This document shows positions 59,095-64,000 of a stretch of DNA of 64,000 bases, piece after piece (position 1 is the first letter of the stretch; the number at the start of each line of letters is the position of its first letter). Position numbers and translations under genes: made by a program. The DNA is taken from assembly GCF_014645895.1 (NCBI RefSeq), contig NZ_BMMP01000003.1, positions 1 to 64,000 on the forward strand. The letters run 5' to 3'. The notes under the pieces were generated by a model. The model was not told where the DNA came from. It saw only the letters and a program-made list of their open reading frames with translations, and made no database searches. This DNA is from Streptomyces daqingensis. GTDB taxonomy: Bacteria; Actinomycetota; Actinomycetes; Streptomycetales; Streptomycetaceae.

Positions 59095-59640
59095 ATGACG
59101 AGAAGCGACGGCAGCGACGGAGGGGGCTGGCCGGACGTCGTCGGCGACACCGCCCTGTCCGTCAGGGTTCCCGAGGCCGACCCATTCGTGCGCACCGGGT
59201 CCTCCGCGCACATCACCGTGCTCTATCCGTTTCTGCACGTGAACCGGCTGGGCGAGGCCGTACACCGCGAGCTGGCCGCCCTGTTCGCCGCGCACGAGGC
59301 CTTCACGCTGTCCTTCGAGGGGTTCGGCCGCTACCCGGGGGTGCTCTATCTCGATCCTCTGCCCAAGGACCCGGTCGAAGTCCTCACCAAGGAGGTCACC
59401 CGGGCCTGGCCGGAGGCCGAGCCCTACCGGGGGATCTTCGACGGCGGGCTCGAGCCCCATCTGACGGTCGCCGTCAGCGAGGCGCCGCACGGCGACGACG
59501 CCGCGCACGAGGCCCTCGCCGCGCGGCTCGGGCCGCTGCTCCCGATATCGACCGAAGTCACCGAGGTCGGCCTGGTCGTCTGGGACGGGTCGCGCTGGCG
59601 GGAGCGCGTCTCCTACCCGCTGGGCCGGCCGGAGGGGTAG
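59095..59640 (+). CDS. 2'-5' RNA ligase/2H phosphoesterase family protein
   Basis: A 181-residue 2H phosphoesterase-like protein (LigT/CPDase group). The two HxT motifs are at His39 (AHITVLYPF) and His122 (PHLTVAV). It may open 2',3'-cyclic phosphates, but the substrate is unknown. I chose ATG 59095; GTG 59077 is possible. TTGACA at 59052 is a -35 candidate without a clear -10. Its last 28 bases overlap the opposite-strand phosphoesterase gene. Confidence 0.85.
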   Translation: MTRSDGSDGGGWPDVVGDTALSVRVPEADPFVRTGSSAHITVLYPFLHVNRLGEAVHRELAALFAAHEAFTLSFEGFGRYPGVLYLDPLPKDPVEVLTKEVTRAWPEAEPYRGIFDGGLEPHLTVAVSEAPHGDDAAHEALAARLGPLLPISTEVTEVGLVVWDGSRWRERVSYPLGRPEG

Positions 59641-60431
59641 CGCCCGTCGCCCGGTCCGAAAGCCGCCAGGGCGTCCTCGGCGCTGTTGCGCGCGTACACG
59701 TACTCGTCCGCCCACTGCGCGGCGCCCTCGAAGCCGGACTCCGCGGCGATGCGCTCGCAGGCCGCCGCGCAGTCGAACGCGGTGCGGCGCAGGGTCACTC
59801 CGTCCCCCGGGCCGAGCAGCGCCCAGTGGGCGCCGGGCCGCCCGTAGGGCATGCCGACGCTTCCGGGGTTGACCACCAGCCGCCCGTGGGCGAGCCGTAC
59901 GAACGGCATGTGGGTGTGGCCGCACACGACGGCCCGCACACCGGGGTCCACGCCGGCCAGCACCTCCGCCCAGCGCTCCGGGCGGGAGTCGACGAGCACG
60001 GTCTCCGCGTCGTCGCGCGGAGTGGCATGGCAGAAGAGCACCGGCCCCAGCCCGTCGACCTCCAGGAGGGCGGAACGGGGCAGCCCCGCCAGCAGTTCGA
60101 CGTCGGCGGGACGCAGCTGTGCGGCGGCCCAGGCGTCGACGGGCGGGGGAGCGGGCGCCTCCGCCCCGTCCGTCCCGGCTGCCGGGCCTTCCGCGGCCGG
60201 GGGCCGCCGGCTGAGCGCGACGAGCTCACGGTCCGCGTTGCCGCTGATCAGCACGGCGCGGTCGCCGAGCGCCCGCAGCATCTCCAGCGTCTCCAGCGGC
60301 TGCGGTCCGGCGAGGAGGTCGCCGGCGACGACGACGGTGCCGGCGGCCCGCACCTCGGGCTCGGCCAGTACCGCCTCCAGGGCGGGGAGGACGCCGTGGA
60401 CGTCGGAGAGGACGGCGACGCGTTCAGCCAT
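59613..60431 (-). CDS. Metallophosphoesterase (YfcE/MJ0936-like)
   Basis: A 272-residue calcineurin-like phosphoesterase. The metal motifs are in order: LSDVHGV, GDLLAGP, ISGNADRE, FCHATPRDD and CGHTHMPF, then NPGSVGMPYG. Between residues about 80 and 110 there is a Pro/Ala-rich insert. Small phosphodiesters are typical substrates. ATG 60431. It ends by running 28 bases into the end of the 2H phosphoesterase gene on the other strand, so the two mRNAs are complementary at their 3' ends. Confidence 0.88.
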   Translation of the reverse strand: MAERVAVLSDVHGVLPALEAVLAEPEVRAAGTVVVAGDLLAGPQPLETLEMLRALGDRAVLISGNADRELVALSRRPPAAEGPAAGTDGAEAPAPPPVDAWAAAQLRPADVELLAGLPRSALLEVDGLGPVLFCHATPRDDAETVLVDSRPERWAEVLAGVDPGVRAVVCGHTHMPFVRLAHGRLVVNPGSVGMPYGRPGAHWALLGPGDGVTLRRTAFDCAAACERIAAESGFEGAAQWADEYVYARNSAEDALAAFGPGDGRYPSGRPSG

Positions 60432-60687
60432 GCGGCCGATGGTGACGTACGGGGAGGGGCGGCGGGGCGCGGTTCTGCCGAGGGCCGAGCGGAGCGGTCC
60501 CCGCCCGGCTGCCCGGTGAGCGAGGCCGAGTCCGAGCGGGTGGAGGCCGGGCGGGACGGGACGGGGCGGCCGCGCCTTGCCGCCGGGCGCCCCGTGTTCG
60601 AACGCAGGGCTCCTGTGCCGCGGTTGGGGAGCCGTCCGCGGCAGGCCCCCACCGGTGGTGAGCTGCGGAGAAGCCATCCGACACCGT

Positions 60688-60703
60688 TCGAACGCGGGTT
60701 CGA
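60688..60703. promoter_or_regulatory. LexA (SOS) box before dnaE2
   Basis: TCGAACGCGGGTTCGA fits the actinobacterial LexA operator TCGAAC-N4-GTTCGA with both half-sites perfect. It lies 64 bp before the dnaE2 GTG, within a 336-bp gap that has no gene. The metallophosphoesterase start is over 250 bp away, so the site most likely serves dnaE2. Damage-induced expression is expected. Confidence 0.92.
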
Positions 60704-60767
60704 GTACTGGTCTATGGTGGAGGGCATTCGGCAAGCAGGGATGCGAGTGCGGTGGGAGGTGCGTGCG

Positions 60768-63700
60768 GTGCCTGGATTCGTGCATCTCCATGTCGCCTCC
60801 GGCTTCTCCCTGCGGTACGGGGCGTCGCATCCCGAGACGCTGGCCGACCGTGCCCGCGAGCGCGGAATGGACGCGGTCGCGCTCACCGACCGCGACACCC
60901 TCGCCGGAGCGGTGCGCTTCGCGCGGGCGAGCGCGAACGCCGGGGTGCGCCCCGTCTACGGGGCGGACCTGGCCGTCGCGGAGCGCCCGGAGCGCACGAG
61001 CGCGGTACGCCGCCGCCGTACGCCGGTCCGGGGCGGTGCCTTCATCGACGAATCGGCACAGCGGGTCGTCTTCCTCGCGGCCCGCGGCGGCACCGGATGG
61101 GACGGGCTGTGCCGGCTGGTGAGCGCGGCGCACGCCGGCGGAGGCGAGCGGCCCCAGCTGGAGTGGGACGACCTGGCGGCCCTGGGCGGTGCTTACGGCG
61201 GAGCGCTGACCGTACTGCTCGGGCCCGAGTCCGACGTGGGGCGCGCGCTCGCCTCCGGGCGCCCCGACAAGGCGGCGCGGCTGCTGTCCGGCTGGCGGGA
61301 GATCTTCGGCACGGCGCTGCGGCTGGAGGTCGCGGGGTGCGTACCGCTGCGGGAGTCCGCGCGGATGCTGGGGCTCGCCGCCGAGCAGGGCGTCAGGCCC
61401 GTACTGACCAACGCGGTGCGCTACGCCGACCCCAGCCAGGGCCCGGTCGCGGACGTCCTGGACGCCGCGCGGCGCCTGGTGCCCGTCGACCCGCGGAAGG
61501 GGCTGGACAGCGGCGAGCGGTGGCTGAAGGGGCCGGAGGCCATGGAGGCGGTCGCGCTGCGCGTCGCGGAGGCGGCGGGCTACCGGAGCGACACCGCGCA
61601 CCGGCTGCTGGCGCTGACCGAGGAGGCCGCCGAGGACTGCCGCGTCGACCCCGAGTACGACATCGGCATCGGCCGGGTCCACTTCCCCGAGCCGTGGCTC
61701 GTGGGCGCGGGCAGGGGCGGCGGGCGCGGGCGTCCCGGCCCGGGCGGGCCCGCCGCGACGCGGGGGAGGACCGCGGAGCGTGTGCTGCGTTCGCGCTGCG
61801 CCGCGGGGATGGTCGCGCGGAGGTACGAGTCCCAGCGGAAGCGCTGGGAGCGGCTCGAACACGAGCTGCGGATCATCGAGGGACTCGGCTTCTCCTCCTA
61901 CTTCCTGACCGTCGCGCAGGTCGTGCAGGACGTGCGGGCGATGGGCGTGCGGGTCGCGGCGCGCGGCTCGGGGGCGGGGTCCCTGGTCAACCACCTGCTG
62001 GGCATCGCACACGCCGACCCCCTCGAACACGACCTGCTCATGGAACGGTTCCTCTCACCGCGCAGGGCGGCCCTCCCGGACATCGACATCGACGTGGAGT
62101 CCGCACGGCGGCTGGAGGTCTACCGCGCCATCTTCGACCGCTTCGGCGAGGAGCGCGTCGCCGCCGTCGCCATGCCCGAGACCTACCGGGTGCGGCACGC
62201 CATCCGCGACGTGGGCGCCGCGCTGAGCATGGACCCCGCCGAGACCGACCGGCTGGCGAAGGCGTTCCCGCACATCCGGGCGCGGGACGCGCGCGCCGCG
62301 CTCGGCGAGCTTCCGGAACTGCGCGGCGTGGACGTCGAACGGTACGGCCCCCGCTTCTGGGACCTGGTCGAGTCGCTGGACGCTCTGCCCCGCGGGGTCG
62401 CCATGCACCCGTGCGGGGTGCTGCTCTCGGACTCCTCGCTCCGCGCCCGTACGCCGGTGGTGCCCACCAGCGGCGAGATCCCCCTCGGCCCTCCGGGCGA
62501 GGGCGGGGCCCCCATCCCCATGTCGCAGTTCGACAAGGACGACGTGGAGGAGCTGGGGCTGCTCAAGCTGGACGTGCTGGGGGTGCGGATGCAGTCCGCG
62601 ATGGCGCACGCCGTCGCCGAGATCGAGCGGGCGGCGGGCGAGAGGGTCGAGCTGGAGAAGGTGCCGGAGGGCGATCCGGAGACGTACGCGCTCATCCGGT
62701 CCGCGGAGACCCTCGGCTGCTTCCAGATCGAGTCGCCGGGCCAGCGTGACCTGGTCGGGAGGCTGCAGCCGGAGAGTTTCCACCATCTCGTCGTCGACAT
62801 CTCGCTGTTCAGGCCGGGGCCGGTCGTCGCCGACATGGTGCGGCCCTTCATCGAGGCCCGGCACGGACGGCGGCCCCCGGACTACCCGCACCCGGACCTG
62901 GAGCCGGCGCTGAGCGAGACGTACGGCGTCGTGGTCTTCCACGAGCAGGTCATCGAGATCATCTCGGTCATGACCGGGTGCGGCCGGGCGATGGCCGACG
63001 AGGCGCGGCGTGCGCTCTCGGACGAGGTGCGGCAGGGGAGGGTGCGCGCCTGGTTCCGGCAGGAGGCATCCCGGCGCGGGTACGCGGACGAGGCGGTCCG
63101 GCGGACCTGGGAGATCGTGGAGGCGTTCGGGTCCTACGGCTTCTGCAAGGCGCACGCCGTCGCGTTCGCCGTGCCCACCTACCAGTCGGCGTGGCTGAAG
63201 GCCCATCATCCCGCCGCCTTCTACGCGGGTGTACTGGAGCACGATCCCGGGATGTATCCGAAGCGGCTGCTGCTGGCGGACGCGCGGCGACGCGGGGTGC
63301 GGGTGCTGCCCCTGGACGTGAACCGGTCCTCGGCCGCTTATCGCATCGAACTGGTGTCTGATTCAAAGGGGGTTGAGGCCCCGTCGGGTACACCGTCGGG
63401 TACGCCGGAGTCCCCGGCCGCACCGGCCGCGCAGGACGGTCCTGAGGGCTCCTCCGCCTCCGCCGGCCGGTGGGGCGTACGCCTCGCCCTCGCCGAGGTG
63501 CAGGGCATCAGCGAAGCGGACGCGGAGCGGATCGAGGCCGGCCAGCCCTACGACTCGCTGGCCGATCTGTGGCGCCGGGCCCGTCCGCCCCGCCCCGTCG
63601 CCGAGAAGCTCGCCCAGGTGGGCGCGCTGGACGCGTTCGCACCCGACGGCAACCGGCGCGACCTGCTGCTGCACATCGCCGAACTCCACCGCGGCCGGCG

Positions 63701-64000
63701 CGCCGCCTCCGGCGCGCGCGAAGGGCAGCTGGCGCTGGGCGAGGCCGCGGTGCCCGAGCCGGCCGGGCTGCCCGACCTCGACGCGGGTGAACGGCTGGGA
63801 GCGGAACTCGGCGTCCTCGGCATGGACACCTCGCGGCACCTCATGGACGACCACACCGCGTTCCTGCGGGAGCTGGGCGCGTACTCGGCGCGGGGGCTGC
63901 GGTCCGCCCGGCACGGCGAGACGGTCCTTGTCGCCGGGGCCAAGGCCGCCACCCAGACCCCGCCGATCCGCTCCGGACGGCGTGTCATCTTCAGCACCCT
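60768..64000 (+). CDS. dnaE2: Error-prone DNA polymerase DnaE2 (3' end outside window)
   Basis: A C-family DNA polymerase, at least 1077 residues here and still open at the window end. It starts with a PHP domain (FVHLHVASGFSLRYGASHPE, ALTDRDTLAG). The polymerase active site is PDIDIDVE (about 437) plus the third Asp in KLDVLGVRMQS (near 600). LVNHLLGIAHADPLEHDLLMERF is a C-family mark. The short form and the SOS box point to DnaE2, the mutagenic translesion polymerase that works with ImuB, rather than replicative DnaE1. I chose GTG 60768 with GGGAGG 9 bases upstream; ATG 60741 is in frame too. About 20-100 residues are probably missing. Confidence 0.92.
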   Translation, partial: MPGFVHLHVASGFSLRYGASHPETLADRARERGMDAVALTDRDTLAGAVRFARASANAGVRPVYGADLAVAERPERTSAVRRRRTPVRGGAFIDESAQRVVFLAARGGTGWDGLCRLVSAAHAGGGERPQLEWDDLAALGGAYGGALTVLLGPESDVGRALASGRPDKAARLLSGWREIFGTALRLEVAGCVPLRESARMLGLAAEQGVRPVLTNAVRYADPSQGPVADVLDAARRLVPVDPRKGLDSGERWLKGPEAMEAVALRVAEAAGYRSDTAHRLLALTEEAAEDCRVDPEYDIGIGRVHFPEPWLVGAGRGGGRGRPGPGGPAATRGRTAERVLRSRCAAGMVARRYESQRKRWERLEHELRIIEGLGFSSYFLTVAQVVQDVRAMGVRVAARGSGAGSLVNHLLGIAHADPLEHDLLMERFLSPRRAALPDIDIDVESARRLEVYRAIFDRFGEERVAAVAMPETYRVRHAIRDVGAALSMDPAETDRLAKAFPHIRARDARAALGELPELRGVDVERYGPRFWDLVESLDALPRGVAMHPCGVLLSDSSLRARTPVVPTSGEIPLGPPGEGGAPIPMSQFDKDDVEELGLLKLDVLGVRMQSAMAHAVAEIERAAGERVELEKVPEGDPETYALIRSAETLGCFQIESPGQRDLVGRLQPESFHHLVVDISLFRPGPVVADMVRPFIEARHGRRPPDYPHPDLEPALSETYGVVVFHEQVIEIISVMTGCGRAMADEARRALSDEVRQGRVRAWFRQEASRRGYADEAVRRTWEIVEAFGSYGFCKAHAVAFAVPTYQSAWLKAHHPAAFYAGVLEHDPGMYPKRLLLADARRRGVRVLPLDVNRSSAAYRIELVSDSKGVEAPSGTPSGTPESPAAPAAQDGPEGSSASAGRWGVRLALAEVQGISEADAERIEAGQPYDSLADLWRRARPPRPVAEKLAQVGALDAFAPDGNRRDLLLHIAELHRGRRAASGAREGQLALGEAAVPEPAGLPDLDAGERLGAELGVLGMDTSRHLMDDHTAFLRELGAYSARGLRSARHGETVLVAGAKAATQTPPIRSGRRVIFST

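Noticed and set aside
60752..62749. 665-codon frame inside dnaE2
   Set aside because: It is a shifted frame of dnaE2; the true frame carries the PHP and PDIDID motifs and remains open to the window end.

Overview
The window is very GC-rich actinobacterial chromosome. GTG/TTG starts, stop/start overlaps of the ATGA/GTGA type, iron boxes of DmdR/IdeR type and a TCGAAC-N4-GTTCGA LexA box all point to Streptomyces or a close relative. From memory (not checked here), the order dnaE2 ... asd ... der-cmk-tyrA-rluB-scpBA-parA-ald-NUDIX-pyrG ... recN-nadK-tlyA-iron importer matches the S. coelicolor SCO1739-SCO1788 core region read backwards. I see no insertion sequences, phage genes, CRISPR arrays or tRNAs.

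1-1970: the 3' tip of a 23S rRNA, a 5S rRNA and the rRNA operon terminator, then a protein with a long disordered R/D/G-rich N-terminus and a C-terminal TPR region. 1973-15868: an iron block. desABCD (desferrioxamine-type siderophore synthesis) reads leftward behind an iron box. DUF1015 and HAD genes follow, then a siderophore-interacting flavoprotein. A siderophore-binding lipoprotein and a two-permease/one-ATPase importer diverge from a perfect 20-bp iron-box palindrome. Iron starvation would therefore be expected to switch on synthesis, import and perhaps reductive release together.

15927-21575: a housekeeping run of tlyA, nadK and recN, flanked by a small unknown and a GT4 glycosyltransferase. 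21715-24990: a LacI-type repressor diverges from a coupled GH16-GH64 pair, with a palindromic operator between them; this looks like a beta-1,3-glucan degradation unit. 25159-33407: a GH15 enzyme, pyrG-NUDIX, a STAND-like ATPase with TPRs, and alanine dehydrogenase.

33759-44140: a chromosome-organisation and core-metabolism string. It holds an orphan ParA ATPase overlapping a gene for a C-terminal ribbon-helix-helix-like protein, then coupled scpA-scpB-rluB, aroH-tyrA, cmk-plsC and der. 44222-56040: a Streptomyces-flavoured accessory stretch. It holds an unknown protein with a CxxC...HxxC motif and a Gly/Tyr-rich linker, a glycosyltransferase coupled to an unknown partner, a tiny membrane protein, a WYL regulator, an I78 inhibitor, a PAP2 phosphatase, a DHA2 exporter, a SepF paralogue and a protein ending in a 20-cysteine tail. 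56665-64000: a secreted streptogrisin-like protease, asd, a 2H phosphoesterase overlapping tail-to-tail with a metallophosphoesterase, and dnaE2 behind an SOS box, cut by the window end.

The points most worth following up are the ParA/RHH pair beside condensin genes, the cysteine-rich tail protein, the palindrome upstream of the glycosyltransferase pair, the disordered rRNA-adjacent TPR protein, and the possible leader hairpin of pyrG.
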